Positions 54,413 through 64,000 of a DNA stretch of 64,000 nucleotides are shown here, in pieces (position 1 is the stretch's first letter; each line of letters starts with the position of its first letter). The stretch is from assembly GCA_030512335.1 (NCBI GenBank), contig JAULSU010000001.1:186001-250000 (forward strand), read 5' to 3'. Both the position numbers and the translations under genes were made by a program. The notes beneath the pieces were generated by a model, which saw only the letters and a list, made by a program, of their open reading frames with translations, did no database searches and was not told where the DNA came from. Origin of the DNA: Immersiella caudata. Taxonomy: Eukaryota > Ascomycota > Sordariomycetes > Sordariales > Lasiosphaeriaceae.

Positions 54413-55714
54413 ATGGCGACCTCACTGCCCCGCACATCGGGTCTCCCCGAGCACAACCCCCACCACGACTCCAAAGACATCATCTTCAACAACGCCGCCC
54501 CCTCCATCCCTTACTACACTCCCCATCAACCCCACCCTTCGGGAACCGCCGTCTCCCCGCAACCCTCCAACCTCTCCATCCCTAGGCTCTTCACCCCCCT
54601 CCAAATCCGCTCCCTCACCCTCCAAAACCGCATCTTCCTCTCCCCCCTCTGCCAATACTCGGCCCACGAAGGCTTCCACACCCCCTGGCACCTCACCCAC
54701 ATCGGCGGCATCGTCCAGCGCGGGCCCGGATTGACCTTCATCGAAGCCACCGCGGTTCAGGCCCGCGGACGCATCACTCCCGAAGACTCTGGCATTTGGC
54801 TTGACGCGCACATCCCTGGATTGCAACAGCTCACCACCTTTGCGCACAGCCAGAATCAAAAAATCGGCATCCAACTGGCGCACGCCGGAAGGAAAGCGAG
54901 TTGTGTGGCTCCTTGGCTTTCTAGGGGAAAAGCTGCTGCGAAAGAGGCGGGTGGATGGCCGGATGATGTTATCGCTCCGTCTGCGATTCCGTTTAATGGG
55001 GATTTCCCCGTCCCGAGGGAGGTGTCCCTTGCGGAAATTGAAGAATTGAAAGGGGACTTTGTGAGCGCGGCGAGGAGGGCGGTCGAGGCGGGGTTCGATA
55101 TTGTGGAGGTGCATGCGGCGCATGGGTATTTGCTGCATGAGTTTTTGTCGCCGGTAAGTAACAAGAGGGGGGATGGGTACGGTGGGGATTTTGAGGGGAG
55201 GACGAGGTTGTTGTTGGAGGTGGTGGAGGGGGTGAGGGGGGTTATTCCCGAGGGGATGCCGCTGTTTGTGAGGATCAGCGCGACGGATTGGTTGGAGGGG
55301 ATCGAGGAGGAGAGCTGGGCGGTGGAGGAGAGTGCGAGGTTGGCGGGGCTGTTGGCGGATAGGGGGGTGGATTTGTTGGATGTTTCGTCGGGCGGGAATG
55401 ACCCGCGGGGACTGCCCAAGGCGGGACCGGGGTATCAGGCGCCGTTTGCGAAGAGGATTAAGAAGGCGGTTGGGAAGAGGTTGTTTGTTTCGACGGTGGG
55501 TAGTATCACCAGCGGGAAGCAGGCGGAGGAGCTGTTGGTGGGAGGAAAGGGGGCGGATGATGAGCCGCTGGATGTGGTTATGGTGGGACGGGGGTTCCAG
55601 AAGAATCCAGGGTTGGTGTGGAGCTGGGCTGAGGAGCTGGGAGTGAAGATTTATGTCGGGAACCAGATCGGGTGGGGTTTTGATGGTCGTGGTGCTGGAC
55701 AGCCGGTGGTGTAG
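54413..55714 (+). CDS. NADH:flavin oxidoreductase, Old Yellow Enzyme family (YqjM-like class)
   Basis: A single exon of 433 residues. After a 55-residue lead the FMN-binding TIM barrel begins (LFTPLQIRSLTLQNRIFLSP). Family landmarks: LCQYSAHEGFHTPWHLTH with the Cys-x-Tyr pair of YqjM-type enzymes; IGIQLAHAGRKAS with the His-Gly-Arg region; IVEVHAAHGYLLHEFLSP; NKRGDGYGGDFEGRTRLLLE; a late FVSTVGSI; and VVMVGRGFQKNPGLVW for phosphate binding. The enzyme would reduce activated C=C bonds using NAD(P)H. Native substrates of fungal members include steroid-like and secondary-metabolite intermediates. The gene looks intact and has a TATA box. No biosynthetic cluster is evident next to it. Confidence 0.94.
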   Translation: MATSLPRTSGLPEHNPHHDSKDIIFNNAAPSIPYYTPHQPHPSGTAVSPQPSNLSIPRLFTPLQIRSLTLQNRIFLSPLCQYSAHEGFHTPWHLTHIGGIVQRGPGLTFIEATAVQARGRITPEDSGIWLDAHIPGLQQLTTFAHSQNQKIGIQLAHAGRKASCVAPWLSRGKAAAKEAGGWPDDVIAPSAIPFNGDFPVPREVSLAEIEELKGDFVSAARRAVEAGFDIVEVHAAHGYLLHEFLSPVSNKRGDGYGGDFEGRTRLLLEVVEGVRGVIPEGMPLFVRISATDWLEGIEEESWAVEESARLAGLLADRGVDLLDVSSGGNDPRGLPKAGPGYQAPFAKRIKKAVGKRLFVSTVGSITSGKQAEELLVGGKGADDEPLDVVMVGRGFQKNPGLVWSWAEELGVKIYVGNQIGWGFDGRGAGQPVV

Positions 55715-55854
55715 ATCAACCTAGACACCTTGGTTTGTGGTAACCTGTATGCGGACATGAGTCCGTACAGGTAGATACTAGCAGCAAGGACGACAAAAAT
55801 GTGAAAGATTTGGTGTGATGCTCACAGTATATCGAAGTTTCCTGGCCTCCACGA

Positions 55855-56720
55855 TTCGTGGAAGTGAAACTGGACGATGAACCAACTGGGCCTGAAAGCT
55901 GGAGGGGAGTGGCCTCGTACCATATAATGAAGCGTCCGAATGAGAATGAAGGCCCCTTTAACGTAGTAATATCTCAAGCCTGCTTGCCGATCGACTTATT
56001 CATAGGGGAGTATCGCCGCGGCGTGGAGTATCGGAGCAAACGCGGAGAACCCCGTCGCCATGAAGCTGAACACTCTTAGAGGCCGCCACTTCCGGCTCTG
56101 GAATCGGGGTTTGAGTACGACGAACGCCGAGATCAGTGATAAAATACCGATCTGGAGGTCCCGGCGAGTAGCACTGATCGGAGGGTATCACAGTTCAGCG
56201 TGACTTACCATGGACCAATATAACATCTGCAAATTTGGCTCGCAGTAGAAGCCGAATAAATCCCAGAGACAAATGAGCCGAGAATTTGAAAGATGATTGC
56301 GGCGTAGTCAAATCGCACCCAAAGCTTGCGATACCTCTCTGAGTGGCAGAGCAATGTATGGTATAAAGCCAAGACGGTGAAACACACAAAAGACGTCCCC
56401 AGGTAGATCCCAACAACAAATTTATCTTGCCAGACTGCGTTGGGGAAACTCCTTGTTGAAATACCATGGGACGAGAGTGATAAAAACCATGGCTACGGCG
56501 GGGGGAATGAGATGGGAATAGATGTTGACAGTTTCGTTGTGGAGTTAGGCGAGGCTTTGAAGACAGAACTTGACGGAATTGGTGATGGGTTGGTAGCCTG
56601 TGTGGATCAGGGGTTTGCCGTACCACGCAGGTACATTCTTTTTGGATGGCAGTTTGTTGCTGTACCTTGGTGTGGTTGGAATGATGTGCGAGGCCGGGTT
56701 ATGGGGCTGGGTCGGTGTTT
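55855..56720 (-). pseudogene. Adiponectin-receptor/haemolysin-III (PAQR) family relic
   Basis: On the minus strand from about 56660: VPAWYGKPLIHTGYQPITNS, then a TAA where the family has Tyr, then LHNETVNIYSHLIPPAVAMV and WYFNKEF. At a C4 run (56442-56445 on the plus strand) the frame shifts and the protein goes on as NAVWQDKFVVGIYLGTSFVC, FDYAAIIFQILGSFV and CRCYIGPW. A GTAAGT...TCAG intron at about 56210-56175 leads to LSLISAFVVLKPRFQSRKWR and FMATGFSAFAPILHA, ending at a TAA with weaker likeness beyond to 55855. PAQR proteins are seven-helix membrane hydrolase-like receptors. One nonsense codon plus one shift make the copy non-functional unless sequence errors are involved. Confidence 0.85.
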
Positions 56721-57771
56721 GTTGGAGCTGTGGGCGAGGTTATGGGCCAGTTTGCCCGTTGACGGGGTTGACTTGTGTCGTCCTCTTTAGTGAAACCATA
56801 TCAGCTATCAGGATTTAGTTAGTAATTCTGGAAGAAGTCGGTGAGTTGTGTCGAGAGGAGTTGACATTTATGTTTCTCGAACGCTCTGGGGGGCTTTGCG
56901 AAGGGTGATCCAAGGGGGAAAAAGTTGAGGAAACACCCCGCCCCTTCCCAGTGTCGGACTTATTCCCTAGCACCGTCTCATCATGTGAACATTGTTGGAT
57001 TCTGCGGGGTAGTTTGTCACGGCTCGAATTCCCGACTTGGGATGACTTACATGCAAGCTGGAAGTGCTGTACTCTAGCCGCCTCATTAATATCCTCAATG
57101 TTGAAACATGGGACTTTTCTAGACACTCTCGCCGACACTACCACCATTTCATCACCGGCCTGCAATCTCAGCACTTAAGAGCTCAAGACACCTTGCTGCC
57201 CGAGAGCACCCTGCACACCAAGTTCGGAGCGGCCAGGACCAAACGCATTGCTTCCCAAGACACTTCCTCCGTCCTCCTACCTCTCAGAATACATATAGGC
57301 TCCGGGGCATTTTTCCACGGCCTATCATTTACACCGACACATGAGTTCACACTTCTGTAGTAGTTTCACGTAGGTTAGGACTACCTGGGCATCCTCGTAT
57401 CCAGCATTTGGCCGACTTGACAGAACTCTCAGTTCCAGTTGGAGAGGATCAAATGTGTGCTTAGGGTCGGTGGTAACCTACGAGTAGCGTCGCATTCTGC
57501 ATGCAAAGAAGCCTCCTGCATGTTGACGGGGATTGGCTGATGAGACGTTTGCCCTGCATTTTCAGAGCACCTCAGCCAGCCGATGTCGTGCAACCTCACT
57601 GAGCTGGCGGCCAGTCATTGGAGCTCATCACAATGTCAGGGAAAAACACAATATCCGAGTCAGGCACCATCCTTCTCACCATCCTTCTCAACATCATCTC
57701 CCAACTCCAAACCCGTCAAGTTCCCGCTACCAACACCATCCATCCAACCCCTGAAAGCTATCACACATACC
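56721..57771. other. Intergenic, about 1 kb, no gene seen
   Basis: No supported coding or RNA feature. Confidence 0.45.
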
Positions 57772-58287
57772 ATGGCAGTCATCATGCACCTCGTCGCCGA
57801 TCGATTCCCCGTTGTCACGATGGTTACCTCCCCTTCGTGGGTAGGAGATCTGGCGCAGTGGTTCTCCTTGCTGTGGGAACGAACCGTAGAATGGGCGTCC
57901 CAGCCACGTGAGCCGTCCCAGACCCTTTCAACTACCCCCGACTGACCAAAAGCAGACATCCTCGCTGTCCTTCTCGCATGGGTCATCACTTTCACCATCG
58001 TCGTCATTATCATTCTCGGCTTGGGCTTTGGTCCTGTGGGTATAGTTGCTGGTTTGTTTCCCACCCCCGGTTTTTACTTTGATGGACTGAGTTGACGCAT
58101 CCTAGGATCACTCGCTGCAATTTTCCAGTCCGTGATGTATGGTGGTTTTACGCCCGCAGGAGGAGTCTTCGCCACGTTGACGAGCATGGGAATGTTAGGG
58201 ATGTTGATGCCCTGGGCACTGGTCATTGCAGTGGTAATTGCCACTGCGGTGGCAGGGGTGGTGTTCCAGATTGGGGTTGGACGGTGA
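57772..58287 (+). CDS. IFI6/IFI27-like small membrane protein
   Basis: Exons 57772-57907, 57956-58051 and 58106-58287 join in frame to 137 residues (GTGAGC/GCAG and GTTTGT/CTAG introns). Exon 2 encodes a membrane helix (LAVLLAWVITFTIVVIIILG). The C-terminal 80 residues have the small-residue-rich motif of the interferon-alpha-inducible 6-16 family: GFGPVGIVAGSLAAIFQSVM, YGGFTPAGGVFATLTSMGM, then a last hydrophobic stretch AVVIATAVAGVV. In animals the family sits in mitochondrial or ER membranes and affects apoptosis. Fungal members are uncharacterised small secretory or organelle proteins. Start chosen at the ATG that gives a short amphipathic lead; earlier in-frame ATG exists at 57583. Confidence 0.82.
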
Positions 58288-58492
58288 ATATGACGGGAGC
58301 TACGGTAGTTTGAGGTGGTGATGTTGAATCGAGGATCTGTTACTCACAGGAGAGCTCAATTTGTATGTGTAGAGGTGATGGACTTGGGACTGAAACAGAA
58401 GAATGACTTTCAACAAGCAACAACCTTTAGCGACGCCTCTACCCAAGCCCTGTGCAAGAAATAGTGAAAACCAGACCCCCCTCAGGAAGCCA

Positions 58493-58971
58493 TCAAACCC
58501 CCGTCGTAGACGTCTTCAGCGTCTCTCCAAGAAGAAATATATCCCGCACCTTGATAAATCGACCCATCTCCGACGTCGGCTCCATCCCCTCCATAATCCG
58601 CGAGGCATCTTCAACAGGCACCCACTCACGACATAATCCATCGGCAACCACATCCTGCGTCAGCTCGGGACGACCTGTCTCATCAAGGAAAACAGCGCGG
58701 TAGCAATACAATATCTGATGCAAGTCACCTCGGCACTCTTCAACTGTAGCGAAGCACACGCCCTGCATCACGACACGCGCGCCCGTCTCCTCGAGCACTT
58801 CGCGCTTGGTCGCCTTGCCGTAATCTTCGCCCCCTTCCACTCCGCCCCCGAGGAGTTTGTAGTAATTGTCACGACGGGCTTCGATGAGAGCCACGCGCGC
58901 AGCCGTCTGATCTGGTGACGACGGCGCGGATAGCAGAGCGCTCCGGATACTGTACTCCTGCTTGCGAGGTT
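58493..58971 (-). CDS. Nudix hydrolase
   Basis: The frame up to 58493 holds the Nudix box: GGGVEGGEDYGKATKREVLE followed by ETGA, which fits Gx5Ex7REUxEExGU completely, so the metal-binding glutamates are present. Before it, SIRSALLSAP and VALIEARRDNYYKL form the usual beta strands. There is no ATG in the open part. A 5' exon must exist upstream of about 58971 (an acceptor-like GCAAG is there), but I could not place it. The C-terminal helix MGRFIKVRDIFLLGETLK is intact. Nudix enzymes split nucleoside diphosphates linked to another group; substrate unknown. Confidence 0.78.
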
Positions 58972-59669
58972 CCGATGGTTTTGTTGGGGGTGCTCAGGGC
59001 TGCTAGTTGGGTCAGCCTTCAAGTTGCCGATTGGATTGCTCCGAGAGACAACAAAACCTTGGGAGAGGTAGCTATTGTCGGTGCGAACAGGGGAGAATGC
59101 TTCGAGGCCAATACGGGATCTTATACACTGGGCAGTACACACCGCAGGATGGAAAAGTTGGAAATATTGTGAAGATTGGTGGTGGTAGCGGTGCAAGGGA
59201 GGAAAAGGAGAACTGGCTCATAGGGGACTACGGGGTCACGTAAACGCAGTCGTAAAGCACGTACAAGCAGCAATTCCCACAATTACAATCTGAAGAAGTT
59301 AACAACAGCAGAGTTTCTGTATATCGGGAGGTGGGAGAGCTCAAGCTCGATGCCTAGGCTAAAGGCTGCAAATTAGTCGTGGACAAGGTGTTTCCGCGTT
59401 TGACGTTGAGTCATCGAGGTAGACAGATGATTAGACGTTCTGATTTTATTCGGATCAGCGCTCCTCAGGTGAGACTGTTATTGGGGCTGTGTGGCGAGGC
59501 TGGGCCACGAGTTCTTCGTACTTCCAGCCAAAATATCTGCTTCCCGATTTCCTTCTTGCAACACAGAATACATTCGTGGTCAGCCCCGAGCGGCCGGGTC
59601 GTTGCCATGATGGGTACAAACCATTCAGTTTCCGACGATTGTGCACTCCAATCAGTTCCAGCACCAATG
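58972..59669. other. Intergenic; unresolved 5' part of Nudix gene lies here
   Basis: A first exon of the Nudix gene is expected here on the minus strand but was not identified. No other feature seen. Confidence 0.4.
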
Positions 59670-59870
59670 AGGCTCCGTCGTCTCCCATCCCCTCCCTTCA
59701 TCAGTATCGATGGTATGCACAACTTTCGGGACTGCGGGGGATAACCCATTGCGAATCATCCAGGAAAAATAATACGACGAGGAATCATCTATCGATCAGC
59801 TGGCCCGTCCAAGATCACGGACGAGGGCATCGCTCAGCTGCGGAATCTAAAGGCCCCATCACATTATCCC
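59670..59870 (+). pseudogene. Y_phosphatase3-type tyrosine/serine phosphatase N-terminal relic
   Basis: The frame from about 59668 reads LPSPPFISIDGMHNFRDCGG, then TAA where the family has Tyr (NFRDLGGY), then PIANHPGKIIRRGIIYRSAG and ITDEGIAQLRNLK. That is the N-terminal substrate-loop region of the fungal/bacterial Y_phosphatase3 family. The likeness ends near 59855, well before any Cys-x5-Arg active site. Thus a truncated, nonsense-bearing remnant. Its tail overlaps the next, opposite-strand relic. Confidence 0.75.
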
Positions 59871-59873
59871 GTG

Positions 59874-60249
59874 TTCTCACCACCCCCCGTGTGAAACTCA
59901 AGCCACAACACCTTGACCTTGACCCGGCCCTCCCTCGCCACCCTCCTCCTCGTGATCCTCACGGTTCTTCCTAATCGCAGCCAACATAGCCAACGCGCTT
60001 CACGATGGCCAGCCCTCCTTCCATCAAGGTACCAACGAAGAACGTTCTCGGCTTTCTCAAGCCAGTTGTGAATACGGTGGGAGCTTCCCTTGTAGCAATA
60101 AACTTGGCGTCTAACCTCGCTGTGAAGGGAAAAATTGCGGTCAGTATCTTGGCTGGTGGATTGTGGTCGAGTGGGGGTTGGTAGACTTACGGCCAGGAGC
60201 GGTAGACGCCGGGGACGTGTCCTTCGAGGACGACGTAGTACTTGATGCC
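59874..60249 (-). pseudogene. Ribonuclease H1 N-terminal (viroplasmin-like) domain relic
   Basis: Two minus-strand exons (60249-60190 and 60119-59874; GTAAGT/CACAG intron) encode IKYYVVLEGHVPGVYRSWPE and VYCYKGSSHRIHNWLEKAEN. This is the hybrid-binding domain of eukaryotic RNase H1 (Kxx-YVVxxGxxPGVYxSWxE...VxxxxGxxxxxFxxxxEAExFL). The rest is low-complexity and basic to a stop at 59874. No ATG is available in any frame for about 200 bp upstream, and no RNase H catalytic domain follows. Most likely a remnant. A short stand-alone RNA/DNA-hybrid-binding protein with a distant first exon is the alternative. Confidence 0.55.
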
Positions 60250-61154
60250 CTGTCCACGGGGCACTATAGTGGGTTGAAGGGGTGGTGAGTGAGAAGAGCA
60301 GGTTGTTGGATTGACCGATAAGAGCAGAAGGGGAGAAGTCGGATAAGCGCTTACAGGCGGACGTGTGGATGGTTGTCTTGGAGGATTGTGTTCAGAACTG
60401 AGCGAAAGCTGTGTGAGGACGGGTCGCAACGCCAAGCCGGTCAAGACGCTGGCCTAGACTTATACCCGGTGTCAAGCTTCCAGCGGCGACTGTGGGAGCT
60501 CACCTGCGCAGTGGCGGTCAGATTCCTCTCTCCTACATCACTATCCCTCTCAGCCATCGCATCTCTCTGGGGAGAGAGATCTTGAACCGCCTGCGTTGCT
60601 TCTTGAACTTGAGAACGCGGCGAATCAAGAAGACAAGAAAGGATGTGAGATGCACAAGCACCCGATCGACGTGGCCATCCACTGTCCCGGCGCTGTCACA
60701 ACTTCACCGTCTGAGAGCCCTTGCCTTGCAAGCACTCCAGCTCATCGTTTCACATCTTGTCACGAGAAGCCACAAGATCGGGGAGCGAGAATTATCGCAT
60801 CCGGTGACGCCAGCGCCATCGTTGTTGATCCAGTCACGACAGAAATTCAAAATTCGGTGTATCCAAAAGTTAGCTGACCGCGCCGCCCATGTGACAAGGT
60901 GCAGAGTTGATGATATGACCAGGATGTGCGCGTTGCTTCCGTGTGGCGTATGACAACTATCGATCGACTATCAACGGACAGGGAAATCAAAATACTGATA
61001 TGTCATATTTCCCGCCAAATGCAACCGCGCTCAAGCCACCACCCTGCATCCGCCACAGAATTGCTCACCACGCAACTTGCGTTGAGAGATCCAGCCAACA
61101 GAAACTTAAAACGGCAAGAAAGACCCAGAGAAGCCGACAAGATCACGTCCTCAC
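60250..61154. other. Intergenic, about 0.9 kb, nothing recognised
   Basis: Short frames only. Confidence 0.45.
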
Positions 61155-62855
61155 TCAAGGTGATCCCCTCAGCCTCACCCTGACAGGCATCCCCTCTCTA
61201 CAATGCGGCACCGCCAATCCCACCTGATAGCACCTGTGCCCGAAAATCTCCTCTTTCTTCCCCTTCCAACCCCTCTGCGCATCCCAATCGTCCCACGCAC
61301 ACTCAATATCCAACTCCCTCGCGACCATCACCACCGCCAACTTCAACTCCGCCATGGCCAACTCCTGCCCAATGCATCCCCTCGGACCCATGCTGAAACC
61401 CCTCCATGCATTCTTTGCTTTGGGGTAAAGCTCCTCTCCTGGTTGTGCAAGCCATCGTTCGGGTAGGAACTCATTCGGCCGAGAGAATGCCGTTGGAGAA
61501 CGCATACCCGCCATAACAGCGTCAAAGATCATGAATCCGGATGTAGGAAATACCTTGCCGTCAGGGGAGGTGAATGTGAAGTCAGATGCGGAGATGCGAA
61601 TGGAAGCGGCGGAGGGGTGAAGACGGAAAGCTTCCTTGACAAAGGCGGATGTGTAGGGAAGCGCGTTTAGGAGGTGTGGGTTGGAATCCAGCGCGGTGGT
61701 AGCGTCAGGGCCGAGAACGGAGTCGAGCTCGGCGCGGACGAGAGAAGCGCACTGTGGGTAGGTGTGCAAGGTGTGGAGGACCCAGCAGAGGACGCCAGCG
61801 GTGGTGTCGTGGCCAGCGAAGATGAAGAGTTTGAGCTGGGCAAGGACGGTGTCGATGAACAGTTTGTCGGGTTTTGCAGGAACGTTCATTTCGGTTTTGT
61901 TGTTTTCAGACACGAAGGCTTGCAAGGCGAGGTCCACGATGGTTTTGCCTGGTTTTCTGTCGGGTGACGGCTCGAGGCGGTCACGAATACTGGGCATGAG
62001 GAAGTCGCGCATGATGTGGTTGTTTCGCCAAATCTTCCACTGGCGAATGGGGCTCAGGATCTGTGGCAGATTCTTGATGTTGTACTCGAAAATGAGCAGG
62101 GAGAGTTGCTCAACCATTGCACGTTTCATGGGACTTGGGTTGGACGGGTCGCGCGTCTGCTCGTGAAGGCGCATGTCGATAGACGCGCGTACGATGACGT
62201 CGAAGGTCAAGTTAGTGGCTATTGGTTCTAGCTAGAAGGCTAGACCCCACGTGCCATCCGGGCCTACCTTGGAGCGGAGGACATCTCGAAAGATGGCAAC
62301 CTCTTCCAGGATTAGCGAGGTCATGGACGTGATGTTCTTTGACGAGAAGCCAGGGTTGAACCGGGACCGCCATGTTCGCCACTCGGGACCGTTGGCTGAG
62401 AAGATGTCGAGGTTGTGTGTCAGCGGCCAGATGAAATTTTTCGAGTCTGGATGGTGAATGACGCGTTGGGTGTCGTAGAGGCTTTGTGGAGGATAATTGG
62501 GGTCGACGGTCCAGACCATGGGCGGCCCCATGGGCCACATGTCGAGATATACCAGCCCGGGGCAGGACTCTTCGTCGGGAAATAGCGACTTCCAGTTCTC
62601 TGTAATCAGGAGCGGGATGTATTGCGGGTTGAACTCCTTGGGCAGCCCCCTGGTGAGCTCAGCTACCGCCGCTAGATGGCCAAAGACGAAGGAATGAGGT
62701 ATCATGGGCACACCCTGGGCCTTCAGCCTGCGAAACCTCATTCTAGCCGTGAAGAACCCGTGGAAGATTCTCAGCACAAAGTAAAACACAACAGCGCGGG
62801 TTGCCCAGTACAGGGCAGAGCTCGAAAGTGCCGGCCAATTTGGTGGTATAATCAT
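61155..62855 (-). CDS. Cytochrome P450, sterigmatocystin-type (CYP52/59-like) layout
   Basis: Exons 62855-62268 and 62231-61155 join across a very short 36-nt intron (GTAGGC...TTCTAG) to 554 residues. Keeping the intron puts in a stop. The N-terminal anchor is ATRAVVFYFVLRIFHGFF. The I-helix motif is FAGHDTTAG, ExxR is EAFR, then FLPERWL and a textbook heme loop FSMGPRGCIGQELA. Length and the fully canonical motifs suggest a working ER monooxygenase. The closeness to fungal P450s of the sterigmatocystin/fatty-acid type is an impression from the motifs only. It has no biosynthetic neighbours in the window. Confidence 0.9.
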
Positions 62856-63828
62856 CTTGAGAGAAAAATGTCAGCGACTTAATGACAATCTCAACGTGCC
62901 GAACAACAGTTCGTAAGAATCGAGGGACTCTCTCTAAGCGAAGAATCCGAGCGATTTTCGAGGGGTCAACCACACCTTTTAACCCTCTTTTTGGCCCGAC
63001 CACCCACAAAATGCGAAGCATCCGTCTTCTGCGTGGGCGGCCATCTGAATACGGAGCATCGTGTCCTATGTTGGTGGTTGATGCAGCAGCCACCAAGCTG
63101 ACAGCCAATGGTGGGACTGACGCATGCGGTGATGCCAACACGGGTGTGGTACATCCCACCCCAGGCCGTCGAGTAAGCATTTGCCGTCGGCCTATGAGGC
63201 ACTCTGCTAAGTTTCCGGTATACGATCTGGCCTGTGAAGCCGCTGTTTCAAAGTCGAAATCTGGCCGAGGTCGTCTAAGAATGGTCGAATGCAACACGAC
63301 AATCAGGACGCGCGTGCTTTCTCACAGTGAGAATGAAGTTAGAAAAGTGAGGGCACGAGTTAATCGGCAACGGAGCTCGTGAAGTCGATGTCAGTCTTCG
63401 CTGGAATTTTGAAGCTGTGGTGTGGTGTGGTGGGGCGGGTGACTCGGACTTCGTTGGAGGAAGGAGCGGGCAACTCGTCAATGATTGGAGATTCAGCAAG
63501 ATCCTTTTTGGGCAAAATACCTGTGCAGCCTTGACACCATTCAATGTTGCTGAGCGCCTCACAAATGGATCCCTATCACCATTGTTGGCTCGCCCGGAGT
63601 CCTGCAGCCCCGATGATGTTGTTTTCTCCCTTTGGCCATCCCGCTCGCGAGTCACGGTTCTTTTGTCCCTGTCAGCATCCTGTAAGCCGAATCTGATTGG
63701 CTGTGTCTCCAGTCCCCAACCTGGCCTGTGAGGGTCCCGCAGATACCCCGCCGCTTCATGAACCAATTCCCGACCCTCCAACCATCACCTTTCGAGACTC
63801 GGTCTCAAGTTCTTTTCCGCGCCGCACA
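62856..63828. other. Intergenic between P450 and last gene
   Basis: About 1 kb between divergent genes; no feature supported. Confidence 0.45.
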
Positions 63829-64000
63829 ATGCCCATCCCCTTCCTCTTCCTCCCCGGCGAAATCCGCAACCCTATCTACCACCACCTCCTCACCTCCCCC
63901 ACCCACATCGAACTCTGCCTTTGCACCGGCCGCCTCCGCCGCACCGCCCCCAAATTCCCCCTCGACCGTCGCTGGTCCCATTCCGACTCTGAAGACGACA
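63829..64000 (+). CDS. F-box-like/2EXR-type fungal protein, N-terminal part
   Basis: From ATG at 63829 the frame is open to the window edge (57 codons). It starts MPIPFLFLPGEIRNPIYHHL, the LPxEIRNxIYxxLL opening of a large group of uncharacterised mould proteins with an F-box-like or 2EXR helix. The following part (LDRRWSHSDSEDD) is typical spacer. Family role unknown; possibly an adaptor in ubiquitin ligase complexes. C-terminus outside the window. Confidence 0.65.
   Translation, partial: MPIPFLFLPGEIRNPIYHHLLTSPTHIELCLCTGRLRRTAPKFPLDRRWSHSDSEDD

Overview
The window is nuclear DNA of a filamentous ascomycete (Pezizomycotina). Evidence: genes carry several short introns (about 40-110 nt) with GTRNGT donors, CTRAC-like branch sites and YAG acceptors. 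The gene families are typical of moulds: HET-domain and NACHT/ankyrin allorecognition-type proteins, P450s, a metacaspase with a PQ-rich leader, fungal C2H2/ankyrin proteins, and a KP4-like secreted cysteine-rich protein. I cannot name the species from sequence alone.

Layout. 0-10 kb is mostly conserved gene space: Ntr2-like spliceosome factor (partial, minus) head-to-head with SmG, a Cdc25/Acr2-type rhodanese protein, a decayed HET gene, a WW-domain protein head-to-head with a metacaspase, and a RidA-family protein. 10-24 kb is mixed: a C2H2 protein, a C2H2-ankyrin protein, a bacterial-tandem-repeat protein disrupted at a G11 run, a haloacid-dehalogenase-type hydrolase, a BTB-like relic, a small membrane protein with an in-frame TGA, a MYND protein with a one-base frameshift, and a GA microsatellite. 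24.6-51.6 kb is an island of NLR and HET genes: a 2,082-residue NACHT-ankyrin protein, two HET proteins, two small paralogous proteins, a KP4-like secreted protein, a P450, HET fragments, and a HET-NACHT-ankyrin gene. 52-64 kb holds an esterase, an Old Yellow Enzyme, an adiponectin-receptor-like relic, an IFI6/27-like membrane protein, a Nudix protein, a phosphatase relic, a ribonuclease-H N-terminal-domain relic, a second P450, and the start of another gene.

The most unusual object is inside the HET-NACHT-ankyrin gene at 47,889-48,751. Thirteen intron-like units stand head to tail. Each has a GTAAGT donor, a branch-like motif and a TAG acceptor, and they are separated by exactly three bases. 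Eight of the 64-nt units are identical, yet the three-base spacers differ (GAT, ATT, GGT, GGT, CGT, CTT, CTT, CGT, CGT, ACT, CGT, CGT). Every spacer is one in-phase codon, and the array sits in the loop between two ankyrin repeats. It therefore looks like a tandem intron array with one-codon micro-exons, able to add a variable, frame-neutral string of residues to the loop of an NLR-type receptor. Whether it is spliced unit by unit or removed as one 863-nt intron needs RNA data.

Frameshifts and nonsense codons are common in the accessory part. Several single-base shifts lie beside G or C runs, so sequencing or assembly error must be weighed against real decay.
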